A stretch of 64,000 nucleotides of DNA from Microbacterium timonense (GCF_900292075.1 NZ_OLMV01000001.1:806001-870000), one strand, 5' to 3'. Shown: positions 41,195 to 51,185, counted from the first letter of the stretch. Notes: generated by a model from the letters alone, not told the origin. Numbers and translations are program-made.

Positions 41195-42130
41195 TCAGGA
41201 CGCCTTCTTCTTCGCGGCGGGCTTCTTCGCCGACGACTTCGCCGCCGGCTTCTTCGCGGATGCCTTGGAGTCGCTCTTGGCAGAGCCCTCGGCATCCTTC
41301 TTGCCTGAGGTCTTCCCCGCTGTCTTCGAGCCGTCGCCCTCACGGGCCGCCCGCGACTTCTCCACGCTCGCGCGGAGCGCCGCCATCAGGTCGATCACCT
41401 CGCCGCCGGCCTCCTCCTCCTGCTCACCGAAGGTCTCGGCGGTGTCGACGGCATCGCCCTTCTCGAGCTTGGCCTCGATCAGGGTGCGCAGCTCCTCCTG
41501 ATACTCGTCGGTGAACTCCTCCGGGTCGAAGTCGCTCGAGAAGCTCTCGACGAGGGATGCCGACAGCTCCAACTCCTTCGCCGAGATCCGAACGCTCTCA
41601 TCCAGCGACGGGAACGCCGCTTCACGCACCTCGTCGGCCCACAGCAGCGTCTGGAGCACCAGCACGTCGCCGCGCACGCGCAGCGCCGCCAGACGGGTCT
41701 TCTGGCGCAGCGAGAACCGCACGATGGCGGTGCGGTCCGTCTGCTCCAGCGTCTTGCGCAGCAGCACGTACGCCTTGGGCGAGGCGGAGTCCGGCTCGAG
41801 GTAGTAGGCGCGGTCCAGTGTGAGCAGGTCGATCTGCTCGCTCGGGACGAACTCGACGACGTCGATCTCCCGGCTCTTCTCGGCCGGCAGCGATGCCAGA
41901 TCCTCCTTGGTGAGGATGACCGTCTTGTCGCCGTCGTCGTACGCCTTGTCGATGTCGGAGTACGGCACCACCTCGCCGTCGATCTCGCACACCCGTTGAT
42001 AGCGGATGCGACCGCCGTCCTTGTTGTGCACCTGATGCAGCGACACGTCGTGGTCCTCGGTCGCGGAGTACACCTTGACCGGGACGTTGACGAGTCCGAA
42101 CGTCAGCGCACCCTTCCAGATCGCCCTCAT
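41195..42130 (-). CDS. ku: Ku protein of bacterial non-homologous end joining
   Basis: This 311-residue protein has a Ku core at residues 1-250 (MRAIWKGALTFGLVNVPVKVYSATEDHDVSLHQVH, then YYLEPD and LLRKTLEQT). A C-terminal lysine-rich tail with repeated AKKPAAKSS units (like histone H1) adds DNA binding and is typical of actinobacterial Ku. It binds broken ends and recruits LigD, encoded divergently 47 bp away. The ATG at 42130 is preferred; the frame extends five codons further. Confidence 0.95.
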   Translation of the reverse strand: MRAIWKGALTFGLVNVPVKVYSATEDHDVSLHQVHNKDGGRIRYQRVCEIDGEVVPYSDIDKAYDDGDKTVILTKEDLASLPAEKSREIDVVEFVPSEQIDLLTLDRAYYLEPDSASPKAYVLLRKTLEQTDRTAIVRFSLRQKTRLAALRVRGDVLVLQTLLWADEVREAAFPSLDESVRISAKELELSASLVESFSSDFDPEEFTDEYQEELRTLIEAKLEKGDAVDTAETFGEQEEEAGGEVIDLMAALRASVEKSRAAREGDGSKTAGKTSGKKDAEGSAKSDSKASAKKPAAKSSAKKPAAKKKAS

Positions 42131-42176
42131 CACACCAGTACACACCGGTCACACCGTCCACGGCTAGCCTTGGCGC

Positions 42177-44765
42177 ATGGCGCGTGACGAGCAGTTGGTG
42201 CGCATCGGCGGCCGCAGGCTGCGCATTACGAACCTCGACAAGGTGCTCTACCCCGAGACGGGCACCACCAAGGGCGAGGTCATCGACTACTACACGCGCG
42301 TGGCCGAAGTGCTCATCCCTCACGTCATCGGGCGTCCGGTGACCCGCAAGCGCTGGCCCGACGGCGTCGGCACCGAGGACGAGCCGGGCATGGTGTTCTT
42401 CGCGAAGGACCTCGAGCGCGGCGCCCCATCGTGGGTGAGACGGATGCCGATCCCCCACTCCAGCGGCCCGAAGGACTACCCGCTCGTCGGCGACGTGCCG
42501 ACGCTCGTCTACCTGGCCCAGGTCGCCAGCCTCGAGCTGCACGTGCCGCAGTGGCGTTTCACTCCCGACGGCGAGCGCGGACCAGCCGACCGGCTGGTGC
42601 TGGACCTCGATCCCGGCCCGGGCGTCGGGCTGCCGGAGTGCGCCGTGGTCGCGGCGTGGGCGCGCACCATCCTGGAGGGGATGGGCCTGGAGCCCTTTCC
42701 GGTCACCAGCGGCAGCAAGGGCATCCACCTGTACGCGGCACTGCCGCCAGGCCAGTCGACCGAGCAGGCGTCGGCGCTGGCGAACGAGCTCGCCCGGGCG
42801 ATCGAAGCCGACCACCCCGATCTTGTGGTCAGCAGCATGAAGAAGACCGAGCGCCACGGCAAGGTGCTCATCGACTGGAGCCAGAACAACGGCTCGAAGA
42901 CGACGATCGCGCCGTACTCCCTGCGCGGCCGACTGCATCCCACGGTGGCCGCTCCTCGCACCTGGGACGAGCTGGAAGATCCGGGCCTGCGCCACCTGGA
43001 CTTCCTCGAGGTGCTGGAGCGCATCGAGACGATCGGCGACCCGATGGCGCCGCTGGGGTTCCACGCCGGCGGCCGGGAGGCGGAGTCGGGGCCGCTGTCG
43101 GCGTACATCGCGAAGCGGAGCGCCGAGCGCACCCCTGAGCCCGTGCCGCGCAATCCGTTGGGCGCGACTCCGGGCGATGAGAAGCCCCGGTTCGTCATCC
43201 AGGAGCATCACGCCACGCGGCTGCACTGGGACTTCCGCCTGGAGCACGACGGGGTGCTGGTGAGCTGGGCCGTGCCGCGCGGGGTTCCGCATTCGACCAA
43301 ACGCAACAACCTGGCCGTGCAGACCGAGGATCACCCGATGGAGTACGCCACGTTCGAGGGGACCATCCCGGCCGGTGAGTACGGCGGCGGCACCGTCACC
43401 ATCTGGGACGACGGCCGTTACGACCTTGAGAAGTGGCGCGACGACGAGATCATCGCGACGCTCGAGGGCCGTCCGGGTGGACCCCTCGGTCGCGTCCGGC
43501 TGGCGCTGATCCGCACCGAGGGCGAGGGTGAGAAGTCGAGCTGGCTGCTGCATCGCATGAAGACGGATGCCGAGGGCCGCCCGCAAGCCGACGGCACGCC
43601 GGTCGAACCGAGCCCGCAGGCCGACGAGGTCCGGCGTCCGGCCGTGCGCCGCGCCGGCGCCTCGAACCGCGCAACCGCGGAACCGAAAAGCAGCCCCTCC
43701 GACGACAGCCGCGCCGCCGGTAGCCCCAGGGCGAAGGCCGGCGGCAGCCCCAGGGCGAAGAAGGATGCCGCCTGCCGCCCGGCGCTGGATCTCGAGGCGC
43801 TCCGGCCGATGCTGTCCACCTCCGCCACACCCGCCCAGGCACGGCAGGCGGCGCAGCGCTGGGGCGCGAGAGCGTGGGTGGAGATGAAGTGGGACGGCAT
43901 CCGCGCGGTCGGGGCGTGGGACGGCGAACGTCTGCGGCTGTTCGCCCGCAGCGGCAACGAGGTCACGCACCGCTATCCCGAGCTCACCGCCGTCGATCCG
44001 GGGCTCGGCGCGGAGCCGGCGGTCGTCGACGGCGAGCTCGTGGCGCTGGAGCCTGACGGCAGACCCAGCTTTCCGCTTCTGCAGACACGCATGAACCTGG
44101 AGCGAGCCGGCGACATCACTCGGGAAGCGCGACGGACCCCGGTCCACTACTACCTGTTCGACGTGCTCACGCACGACGGTGACGACCTGACCGCGTTGCC
44201 GCTGCGGGAGCGTCGCGACGTGCTGGAGGCGATCACCTCCTCGACGATCGATCCGATCGCGGTGCCCCCGGTGTTCGACGATGTCGACGCCGCGCTGGAC
44301 ACCAGCGTGCAGCTGCGGCTGGAGGGGATCGTCGTGAAGGACCCCGCCTCGCACTACCTCCGCGCTTCACGCTCCGAGGCCTGGCTGAAGGTGAAGATCA
44401 CCCGCACGCAAGAAGTGGTGATCGCCGGCATCCGCCCGGGCAAGGGTGCGCGCAGCAGCACGTTCGGCTCGCTGCTGCTCGGCATCCCCTCGCCCGAGGG
44501 CTTGCGCTACGCCGGCCGCGTGGGCACGGGGTTCAGCGATTCGACGCTGGCCGCGCTCATGAAGAAGCTCCTCCCCCTTCGCACCGACGAGAATCCCTTG
44601 AGCGGCGTGCCGCCCCTGGACGCCCGCGACGCACTGTGGGTGCGGCCCGAGCTCGTCGGCGAGGTGGAGTACGGCGAGTTCACGCCGGGCGGCATCCTCC
44701 GCCACCCTCGCTGGCGGGGTCTGCGGCCGGACAAGTCGCCCGGCGACGTGCGTCGCGAGGACTGA
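42177..44765 (+). CDS. ligD: Multifunctional ATP-dependent DNA ligase LigD
   Basis: This 862-residue protein has three domains in the mycobacterial order. The polymerase/primase domain is at about residues 8-290 (LDLDPGPGVGLPECA and TSGSKGIHLYAAL, the catalytic Asp and His). The 3'-phosphoesterase domain begins at about residue 339 (FVIQEHHATRLHWDFRLEHDG, then PAGEYGGGTVTIWD). The ATP-dependent ligase domain is from about residue 535, with adenylation Lys571 in EMKWDGIRAVG. The linker between the last two domains is Ala/Arg/Ser-rich with a repeated SPRAKAGG unit. With Ku it repairs double-strand breaks. Confidence 0.96.
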   Translation: MARDEQLVRIGGRRLRITNLDKVLYPETGTTKGEVIDYYTRVAEVLIPHVIGRPVTRKRWPDGVGTEDEPGMVFFAKDLERGAPSWVRRMPIPHSSGPKDYPLVGDVPTLVYLAQVASLELHVPQWRFTPDGERGPADRLVLDLDPGPGVGLPECAVVAAWARTILEGMGLEPFPVTSGSKGIHLYAALPPGQSTEQASALANELARAIEADHPDLVVSSMKKTERHGKVLIDWSQNNGSKTTIAPYSLRGRLHPTVAAPRTWDELEDPGLRHLDFLEVLERIETIGDPMAPLGFHAGGREAESGPLSAYIAKRSAERTPEPVPRNPLGATPGDEKPRFVIQEHHATRLHWDFRLEHDGVLVSWAVPRGVPHSTKRNNLAVQTEDHPMEYATFEGTIPAGEYGGGTVTIWDDGRYDLEKWRDDEIIATLEGRPGGPLGRVRLALIRTEGEGEKSSWLLHRMKTDAEGRPQADGTPVEPSPQADEVRRPAVRRAGASNRATAEPKSSPSDDSRAAGSPRAKAGGSPRAKKDAACRPALDLEALRPMLSTSATPAQARQAAQRWGARAWVEMKWDGIRAVGAWDGERLRLFARSGNEVTHRYPELTAVDPGLGAEPAVVDGELVALEPDGRPSFPLLQTRMNLERAGDITREARRTPVHYYLFDVLTHDGDDLTALPLRERRDVLEAITSSTIDPIAVPPVFDDVDAALDTSVQLRLEGIVVKDPASHYLRASRSEAWLKVKITRTQEVVIAGIRPGKGARSSTFGSLLLGIPSPEGLRYAGRVGTGFSDSTLAALMKKLLPLRTDENPLSGVPPLDARDALWVRPELVGEVEYGEFTPGGILRHPRWRGLRPDKSPGDVRRED

Positions 44766-44771
44766 CCCGCC

Positions 44772-45683
44772 TCAGGCGTGCGATTCATGCTCGACGTGTC
44801 CGGCCGGCTCGAGCTGGAACGTCGAGTGCTCCACATCGAAGTGCTGCGACAGGCAGGTCTGCAACTGGCTGAGGATGCCGCTGGCCTGACCGCTCCGCAT
44901 CACGCGGTCGTCCACCACGACATGGGCGGTGAACACCGGCGCCCCGCGCGTGAGCTGCCACACGTGCACGTCGTGCACGTCCACCACCCCCGGTGTGCCG
45001 AGGATGTGGTCGCGGATCTCCTTCACGTGCGTGCCCTTGGGTGCCGACTCCGCGAGCACCGACACCACCTCGCGCAGCAGGCCGATGGCGCGTGGAATGA
45101 TCATCGCGGCGATGAACAGCGACGCGATCGCGTCCGCCTGGTCCCAGCCGGTCATGACCACCACGATCGCCGCCACGATGACGGCGGCCGACCCGATGAG
45201 GTCGCCGAGCACTTCGAGGTACGCCCCGCGCACGTTGAGACTCCGCCGCTGCGCCGAGCTGAGCAGCCACATCGCCGCGGCGTTGGCGAGCAGGCCCACG
45301 ATCGCCACGACCAGCATGAGACCGCCCTGCACCTCAGCCTCACCGGGATCGAGCAGCCTGTTCACACCCTCGAACGCGACCCACGCCGACAGGAGGATCA
45401 GGATGATGCCGTTGACGAGGGCGCCGAAGACCTCAGCGCGCTGATACCCGAAGGTGCGGCGGTCGTTGGCAGGCCGGGCCGCGACGGAGCTCGCGATGAG
45501 CGCGATGACGAGGGCTGCGGCATCCGTGAACATGTGCGTCGCATCGGCGAAGAGCGCGAGCGATCCAGAGAGCACGGCACCGACGATCTGCACCACCATG
45601 ACGGTGGACGTGATCGCCAGCGAGATCGCGAGGAGCCGCCGATTGCCGGCCCCCCGGATCCCCGTCGGTGCGTGATCGTGCAT
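44772..45683 (-). CDS. CDF-family zinc/cobalt exporter
   Basis: This 303-residue cation diffusion facilitator has six hydrophobic segments. The metal-site motif FADATHMFTDA is in helix 2 and its partner near residue 150 in helix 5 (GDLIGSAAVIV). The C-terminal cytoplasmic ferredoxin-like domain has HVKEIRDHIL and VVDVHDVHVW. His residues at both ends (MHDHAPTG and HVEHESHA) may bind metal. It exports divalent cations, probably Zn2+, and is convergent with ligD with a 6-bp gap. Confidence 0.9.
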   Translation of the reverse strand: MHDHAPTGIRGAGNRRLLAISLAITSTVMVVQIVGAVLSGSLALFADATHMFTDAAALVIALIASSVAARPANDRRTFGYQRAEVFGALVNGIILILLSAWVAFEGVNRLLDPGEAEVQGGLMLVVAIVGLLANAAAMWLLSSAQRRSLNVRGAYLEVLGDLIGSAAVIVAAIVVVMTGWDQADAIASLFIAAMIIPRAIGLLREVVSVLAESAPKGTHVKEIRDHILGTPGVVDVHDVHVWQLTRGAPVFTAHVVVDDRVMRSGQASGILSQLQTCLSQHFDVEHSTFQLEPAGHVEHESHA

Positions 45684-45787
45684 GCGCCCAGGCTAATCCC
45701 GCGGCGCCCGCGAAGAGCGCTCCCAGCGCTACTCGGGAATGAGTGTGATTCTCAGTCGCGGCACCGGCGCGGTGATAGCGTCGCGCC

Positions 45788-47404
45788 GTGAAAGATCGAT
45801 CCGCGCCGACGCCTGCGACCGACCGTCCTTGGAGGCGCGACGGCGCGTTCGCGTACGCGCGAGAGCGTGTGCGTCGCGCCCTCCGTCCGCCGGTCACCGT
45901 CACGCCGGCCGGACCCGAGGTGCAGATCCGGCGGGATGTAGAGATCCCGATGCGCGACGGGACGATCCTGCGTGCGAACGTCTACCTGCCGCGCGACGGC
46001 GGCCGACGGCCGGTGATCCTCTGCGCCCACCCGTACGGCAAGGACGCCGTGCCCCGACGCACGCGGCGCGGCTACCGGATCAATCCGCAGTTCCGCATTC
46101 TGCGGCAGACCGGCCCCGTGCACATCTCCGACCAGACGGGCTGGGAGGGGCCGGATCCCGCGTACTGGGTGCCATCCGGCTACGCCGTGGTCAACCTCGA
46201 TGTGCGCGGTGCGGGGCGGTCCGACGGCGTAGGGTCGCTCTTCAGCGACGCGGAGGCGGAGGACATCTTCGACGCGATCGAGTGGATCGCGGGGCAGGAC
46301 TGGTGCGACGGCGGGGTCGGCATGCTCGGCGTCTCCTACCTCGCGATCTCTCAGTACAAGGTGGCAGCGCTGCGCCCGCCGCACCTGCGTGCGATCGCGC
46401 CGTGGGAGGGATTCACCGACGCGTACCGGGACTTCTTCTACCCCGGAGGAGTCAGGGAGGTGGGCTTCGCACGGCTGTGGACGACCGTGATCCGGCGGGT
46501 GACACGTATGTCGCCCGATCTGGGACGGGAAGTCGCTGCGCGGCCGGACGACGACGCGTGGTGGCGTTCGCTGGCGCCGGATCTCGGCCGCATCGAGGTT
46601 CCGATGCTCGTCTGCGGCAGCTTCTCCGACGCGAACCTCCACACACGGGGCAGCTTCCGCGCTTTCGCCGAGACCGGCTCGTCCGTGCGTCATCTGTACA
46701 CGCACCGCAGCGGGAAGTGGGCGACCTTCTACAGCGACGAGGCCGTGGCGGTGCAACGGGCCTTCCTCGACGCGCATCTCAAGGGGATCCCGGCGGAGCT
46801 TCCACGGGTCCGGCTGGAGGTGCGGGAGCGGGCTGACCGGATCCACGAGGTGCGCGAGGAGGCCGTTTGGCCTCCCGCCGGCACCCCGGTCCTGCTTCAC
46901 CTCCACGAGGACGGCCGGCTGCGGACCGATCAGCCCGTCACATGGGGCACCGCCACCTTCGGCCGCCGGCACGCCGCAACGTTCTCGTGGCGCTTCGAGG
47001 AAGACGCCGAGATCACCGGAGACGTCGCGGTGCGTGTGTGGCTCAGTGCGGCATCCGTCGGGCCGGCATCGATCTTCGCCGGTGTATCGAAGTGGACGGA
47101 TGGGCGGTTCGTGCCCTTCGAAGGCTCCTACGGGTTCGGACGCGACCTCGTGACGACCGGGTGCCGGCGCGTGCTGCTCGACGCCGAGCCGCGCGCGGTG
47201 GCGCTGCAGCTCGCCCCCTCGGCGACGTTCTTCCGGGCCGGCGACGAACTGCGGCTGCATCTCTCCGGCCGCCAGCTCTCGCCCCGCAACCCCCTGTGGG
47301 GCTCCTTCCCGGCGCTCTACCGGTCCAGCCCGCGGGTCACGTGCACGGTGCACACCGGACCCGGGCACGAGTCGGTTCTCGAGCTGCCGCTCGTCTCACG
47401 CTGA
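45788..47404 (+). CDS. CocE/NonD-family hydrolase
   Basis: This 538-residue alpha/beta hydrolase of the cocaine-esterase / X-Pro dipeptidyl-peptidase type has the nucleophile Ser in GMLGVSYLAIS, preceded by the family motif VVNLDVRGAGRSDG. The C-terminal jelly-roll domain typical of the family is present (VRVWLSAASVGPASIFAGVSK). The N-terminus has no signal peptide, so it should be cytoplasmic. Substrates of the family range from acyl peptides to esters; it cannot be specified here. Confidence 0.88.
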   Translation: MKDRSAPTPATDRPWRRDGAFAYARERVRRALRPPVTVTPAGPEVQIRRDVEIPMRDGTILRANVYLPRDGGRRPVILCAHPYGKDAVPRRTRRGYRINPQFRILRQTGPVHISDQTGWEGPDPAYWVPSGYAVVNLDVRGAGRSDGVGSLFSDAEAEDIFDAIEWIAGQDWCDGGVGMLGVSYLAISQYKVAALRPPHLRAIAPWEGFTDAYRDFFYPGGVREVGFARLWTTVIRRVTRMSPDLGREVAARPDDDAWWRSLAPDLGRIEVPMLVCGSFSDANLHTRGSFRAFAETGSSVRHLYTHRSGKWATFYSDEAVAVQRAFLDAHLKGIPAELPRVRLEVRERADRIHEVREEAVWPPAGTPVLLHLHEDGRLRTDQPVTWGTATFGRRHAATFSWRFEEDAEITGDVAVRVWLSAASVGPASIFAGVSKWTDGRFVPFEGSYGFGRDLVTTGCRRVLLDAEPRAVALQLAPSATFFRAGDELRLHLSGRQLSPRNPLWGSFPALYRSSPRVTCTVHTGPGHESVLELPLVSR

Positions 47405-47413
47405 CGTCGTCGG

Positions 47414-48064
47414 TCAGAGCTGCGCGAGCAGGGGTGAGAGCGCTGCGAAGGCGCGGGAGCGGTGGGATGCCGCGTTCTTCTCGTCGGGCGACCACTCCCC
47501 GACCGTCCGCTCGTAGCCGGGCTGCTGGCCGTCGGGGATGAAGATGGGGTCGTAACCGAACCCGCCGACGCCGGATGCGGCCACGGCGAGGCGTCCGGGC
47601 CAGACGCCTTCCACCACGTGCTCCGCGGCCTCCCCGTCCGCGGCGGGCACCACCAGCGCGATGGTGGAGACGAACTGCGCCGTGCGGTGCGGATCGCGGA
47701 TATCCGAGAGCTGGTCCAGCAGCAGGCGCAGATTGGCCGCGGCATCCTTAGCGTGCCCTGCCCAGTACGCCGAGAACACGCCCGGTGCGCCGCCCAGCAC
47801 GTCCACGCAGATGCCGGAGTCGTCGGCGAGCGCGGGAAATCCGGTGTGTGTCGCAGCGGCACGAGCCTTGATGAGGGCGTTGTCGGCGAACGTCACGCCG
47901 TCTTCGATGGGCTCGGGACCGGTGTAGCCGATCACCTCCACGTCGGGGCGCGTCGCCGCCACGATGGCCTGGAACTCCTCGACCTTGTGCGGATTGTGGG
48001 TGGCGAGGACGATCCGGCGTCTCGTCTCGCCTCGCTCGCTCAACGACCGGCTCTCGCCCGTCAT
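47414..48064 (-). CDS. rdgB: RdgB/HAM1-family XTP/dITP diphosphatase
   Basis: This 216-residue nucleotide-pool sanitising enzyme removes deaminated purine triphosphates. Conserved motifs are [11 protein letters not shown] (substrate loop), [29 protein letters not shown] and the C-terminal SHRSRAF. The first 16 residues ([16 protein letters not shown]) precede the normal start of the fold and are encoded by a copy of the dispersed repeat found at 16.6 kb. The ATG overlaps the rph stop by 4 nt, giving an operon murI-rph-rdgB. Confidence 0.94.
   Translation of the reverse strand: MTGESRSLSERGETRRRIVLATHNPHKVEEFQAIVAATRPDVEVIGYTGPEPIEDGVTFADNALIKARAAATHTGFPALADDSGICVDVLGGAPGVFSAYWAGHAKDAAANLRLLLDQLSDIRDPHRTAQFVSTIALVVPAADGEAAEHVVEGVWPGRLAVAASGVGGFGYDPIFIPDGQQPGYERTVGEWSPDEKNAASHRSRAFAALSPLLAQL
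48018..48050. repeat. Half-copy of the 16.6-kb repeat inside the rdgB N-terminus
   Basis: CGTCTCGTCTCGCCTCGCTC and the following GCTCAACGACCGG match the left half of the hairpin repeat at 16617-16950, without the right arm. It is in frame with rdgB and codes for [11 protein letters not shown]. Confidence 0.8.
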
Positions 48065-48804
48065 GAGGCGGCCGGCGCGAGTGCGGCCTGCTGGTGCTCG
48101 CGCAGCTGGGCGCACCCGTTGACGCCGAGCTCCAGCAGCGCATCCAGCTCGCGCTTGTCGAACGGTGCCCCTTCGGCTGTCCCCTGCACCTCGACGAAGA
48201 GGCCTCGACCGGTGACCACGACGTTCATGTCGGTCTCGGCGCGCACGTCTTCGACGTAGGCGAGGTCGAGCATGGGCTCGCCGTCGATGATGCCGACCGA
48301 CACGGCCGAGACCGAGTCGAAGAGCACCTGCGCCTTCTGACCGATGAACTTCCTGCCTCGGCCCCACTCGATCGCGTCGGCGAGTGCCACGTAGGCGCCG
48401 GTGATCGCCGCGGTACGTGTTCCGCCGTCGGCCTGCAGCACGTCGCAGTCGATCACGATGGTGTTCTCGCCGAGCGCCTTGGTGTCGACGACCGCGCGCA
48501 GGGCCCGGCCGATGAGGCGCGAGATCTCGTGCGTGCGCCCGCCTATCCGCCCCTTGACGCTCTCACGGTCGTTGCGCTCGTTCGTCGCGCGCGGGAGCAT
48601 GGCGTACTCGGCCGTGACCCAGCCCTTGCCTTTGCCGGCGAGCCAGCGAGGTACGCCGTTGGTGAACGACGCCGTGCACAGCACCTTGGTGTTCCCGAAG
48701 GAGATGAGCGCGGAGCCTTCGGCCTGGGCGGACCAACCCCGCTCGATGGTGATGGGTCGCAGCTGGTCGACGGTGCGACCGTCGGCCCGGGTGATGTCGG
48801 TCAT
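48061..48804 (-). CDS. rph: Ribonuclease PH
   Basis: This 247-residue phosphorolytic 3'-exoribonuclease trims tRNA 3' ends. It has the family motifs [18 protein letters not shown] at the N-terminus, [22 protein letters not shown] (RNA and phosphate binding) and [19 protein letters not shown]. The ATG 48804 is supported by GGAGGAG upstream. It is upstream of rdgB with an overlapping stop, a near-universal actinobacterial arrangement. Confidence 0.96.
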   Translation of the reverse strand: MTDITRADGRTVDQLRPITIERGWSAQAEGSALISFGNTKVLCTASFTNGVPRWLAGKGKGWVTAEYAMLPRATNERNDRESVKGRIGGRTHEISRLIGRALRAVVDTKALGENTIVIDCDVLQADGGTRTAAITGAYVALADAIEWGRGRKFIGQKAQVLFDSVSAVSVGIIDGEPMLDLAYVEDVRAETDMNVVVTGRGLFVEVQGTAEGAPFDKRELDALLELGVNGCAQLREHQQAALAPAAS

Positions 48805-48827
48805 TTCTCTCCTCCTACGCTGAGCGT

Positions 48828-48875
48828 GTCCCGATTTCGGTCGCTAGGCGCTGCCGGAACGACCTGAATCGGGAC
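48828..48875 (-). terminator. Inverted repeat between murI and rph
   Basis: GTCCCGATT (48828-48836) and AATCGGGAC (48867-48875) are perfect 9-bp arms separated by 30 nt, and further GGGAC copies follow at 48,891. It may be a partial terminator or a processing hairpin between two co-directional genes. It resembles a small dispersed repeat. Confidence 0.4.
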
Positions 48876-48905
48876 ATGCTTCGTGAAAAGTGGGACACGG
48901 ATGCC

Positions 48906-49757
48906 TCAGCCGAGCGGCGCGGGAAGGTCGATGGCGCCGGTCTGAACAAGCCGGACCGAAGACACCTCCCGCCCCATCAGCCGGTGGGCGAGGTCGAGGA
49001 ACTCGTCCGCGGATGCGCCCGTGGCCTCGTAGACGTGCCGCGGCTCGGCATCCGGGCCCGCCAGCAGGTCGCGCGACACGAGCTGACGGTAGACGTCTTT
49101 CGCGGTCTCGGTGTCGCTGGAGACGAGGCTGACGTCCGGTCCCATGACGTAGCTGATCGCCCCCTCGAGGAACGGATAGTGCGTGCACCCGAGAACGAGG
49201 GTGTCGACGCCGGCGTGCCGGAGCGGGGCGAGGTACTCCTCTGCCACGGCGAGCACCTCGGGCGAGTCGGTGACGCCCGCCTCGACGAACTCGACGAAGC
49301 GTGGGCATGCCTGCGCGAAGACGGTGAGGCGCTCGTTGACACCGAGCATGTCCTGATAGGCGCCCGAGCTGATGGTGCCGGCCGTGCCGATGACACCCAC
49401 CCGGCCGTTCCGCGTGGTGGACATGGCGGTGCGCACGGCCGGGCCGATGACCTCGACCACCGGGACGTCGTAGCGCTCGCGCGCGTCACGCAGCATGGCG
49501 GCGGACGCGGTGTTGCACGCGATCACGAGCATCTTCACGCCCTGCGCCACGAGGTCATCGAGCACCTCGAGCGCGTAGCGGCGGACATCGGCGATCGGTT
49601 TCGGCCCGTACGGGGAGCGTGCGGTGTCGCCGACGTAGAGGATCGACTCACGCGGCAGCAGCGCCGAGACCGCCCGCGCGACGGTGAGTCCTCCCACTCC
49701 GGAGTCGAAGATCCCGATGGGCGCATCCGCGCCGTCCTGAGCCTGCCGAAGGGTCAC
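48906..49757 (-). CDS. murI: Glutamate racemase
   Basis: This 283-residue enzyme makes D-glutamate for peptidoglycan. The two catalytic cysteines are in [12 protein letters not shown] and [13 protein letters not shown], with [17 protein letters not shown] at the N-terminus. The start is a GTG at 49757. The first residues (MTLRQAQDG) come from a copy of a common actinobacterial 'CCTGAGCCTGCCGAAGG' repeat and are not part of the fold. It precedes rph-rdgB. Confidence 0.95.
   Translation of the reverse strand: MTLRQAQDGADAPIGIFDSGVGGLTVARAVSALLPRESILYVGDTARSPYGPKPIADVRRYALEVLDDLVAQGVKMLVIACNTASAAMLRDARERYDVPVVEVIGPAVRTAMSTTRNGRVGVIGTAGTISSGAYQDMLGVNERLTVFAQACPRFVEFVEAGVTDSPEVLAVAEEYLAPLRHAGVDTLVLGCTHYPFLEGAISYVMGPDVSLVSSDTETAKDVYRQLVSRDLLAGPDAEPRHVYEATGASADEFLDLAHRLMGREVSSVRLVQTGAIDLPAPLG
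49735..49753. repeat. Dispersed repeat forming the murI N-terminus
   Basis: TCCTGAGCCTGCCGAAGGG is the type of short dispersed sequence (CCTTCGRCAGGCTCAGG) common between genes in high-GC actinobacteria. Here it lies in frame just inside the GTG start of murI and encodes LRQAQD. A related, degenerate copy is at 17,450-17,465. Confidence 0.6.
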
Positions 49758-49798
49758 GATGCCCCAGCCTACGCCAGCCGCTCAGTAGGCTGGCCCGC

Positions 49799-51151
49799 AT
49801 GACCCACGGGGACGCGCCGCGAGAGAGCACCGCACTGCTCACCGACCGCTACGAGCTCACGATGGTCGATGCGGCGCTGCGTGACGGCACCGCGCAGCGG
49901 CGCTGCGTGTTCGAGCTGTTCGGCAGGCGACTTCCCGGCGGCCGCCGCTTCGGGGTCGTCGCCGGCACGGGCCGCCTGCTCTCGCTCCTGCGCGATTTCC
50001 GCTTCCGCGAGGCAGAACTGCGGTACCTGCGGGACGAGAGGGTGGTGGATGCCGCGACGCTCGACTTCCTCGAGAACTACCGGTTCACCGGGTCGATCAC
50101 CGGGTACCGCGAGGGCGAGCTGTACTTCCCCGGCTCCCCCATCCTGACGATCGAGGGCACGTTCGCCGAGGCCGTGGTCCTCGAGACGCTGGCCCTCAGC
50201 GTCCTGAACCACGACTCCGCGGTGGCGACCGCCGCTGCGCGCATGAGCGTGGCCGCCGGTGACCGGCCCCTGGCCGAGATGGGATCGCGACGGGCCGCCG
50301 AGCGCTCTGCCGTCGCCGCCTCGCGGGCGGCATACATCGCCGGCTTCCGTGCGACCTCCAACCTGGAGGCCGGCCGCGTGTGGGGCATCCCGACGATGGG
50401 CACCGCCGCGCACTCGTGGACGCTCCTGCACGACAGCGAGGAGGACGCGTTCCGCGCGCAGATCCAGGCGCTGGGCGTGGACACCACGCTCCTCGTCGAC
50501 ACGTATGACATCCGCACCGGCGTCGAGACCGCGATACGCGTCGCCGGCACCGGACTCGGCGGCGTGCGCATCGACTCCGGCGACCTTCCGACGGTCGCCG
50601 CCCAAGTGCGTGCGCAGCTGGACGAACTGGGCGCGACCGGCACGCGCATCACCGTGACGAGCGACCTCGACGAGTACGCGATCGCCGCGCTCGCGGCATC
50701 CCCGGTGGACGCGTACGGCGTGGGCACGTCGGTCGTCACGGGGTCGGGAACACCGACGGCGGGCATGGTGTACAAGCTCGTCGCCCGTCAGGACGCCGAC
50801 GGCGGCTGGGTCGCGGTGGCGAAGGCGTCGACGGACAAGGGGTCCAAGGGCGGTCGCAAGGCGGCCTTCCGGACGCTGGACGACGGCACCGCCACGAGCG
50901 AGCTGATCGTCGTGTCGGACGGCTTCGAGGCCCTCGACACCGTGGCTGCGCACCCGGGCGCACGGGCGCTGCAGGTTCCGCTGGTCGTCGACGGGGAGCC
51001 GGATGCCGCGTACGAGGGCCCTGCGGGTGTCCACGAAGCCCGCGCCCACCACGCGCGCGTGCGCGAGGAGCTGCCGGTGCGCGCCCTCGCGCTCAGCAGG
51101 TCAGACCCGGCGATTCCGACCGTCTACACCGACGCCCCGCCGGTGCCCTGA
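49799..51151 (+). CDS. pncB: Nicotinate phosphoribosyltransferase
   Basis: This 450-residue enzyme of the Preiss-Handler NAD salvage pathway makes nicotinate mononucleotide from nicotinate and PRPP. It has LTDRYELTMVDAALRDGTAQRRCVFELF at the N-terminus, GTAAHSWTLLH (the phosphorylatable His region), and GVRIDSGDLPTVAAQVR with ITVTSDLDEYAI (PRPP phosphate-binding). It is divergent from murI with a 41-bp gap. Confidence 0.94.
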   Translation: MTHGDAPRESTALLTDRYELTMVDAALRDGTAQRRCVFELFGRRLPGGRRFGVVAGTGRLLSLLRDFRFREAELRYLRDERVVDAATLDFLENYRFTGSITGYREGELYFPGSPILTIEGTFAEAVVLETLALSVLNHDSAVATAAARMSVAAGDRPLAEMGSRRAAERSAVAASRAAYIAGFRATSNLEAGRVWGIPTMGTAAHSWTLLHDSEEDAFRAQIQALGVDTTLLVDTYDIRTGVETAIRVAGTGLGGVRIDSGDLPTVAAQVRAQLDELGATGTRITVTSDLDEYAIAALAASPVDAYGVGTSVVTGSGTPTAGMVYKLVARQDADGGWVAVAKASTDKGSKGGRKAAFRTLDDGTATSELIVVSDGFEALDTVAAHPGARALQVPLVVDGEPDAAYEGPAGVHEARAHHARVREELPVRALALSRSDPAIPTVYTDAPPVP

Positions 51152-51185
51152 CGCCACCGCGGCTGGTGCGCGGCTCGTCGACGGC

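Noticed and set aside
41622..44354. A 910-codon minus-strand frame across ligD
   Set aside because: Antisense shadow of LigD, whose three domains are intact on the plus strand.
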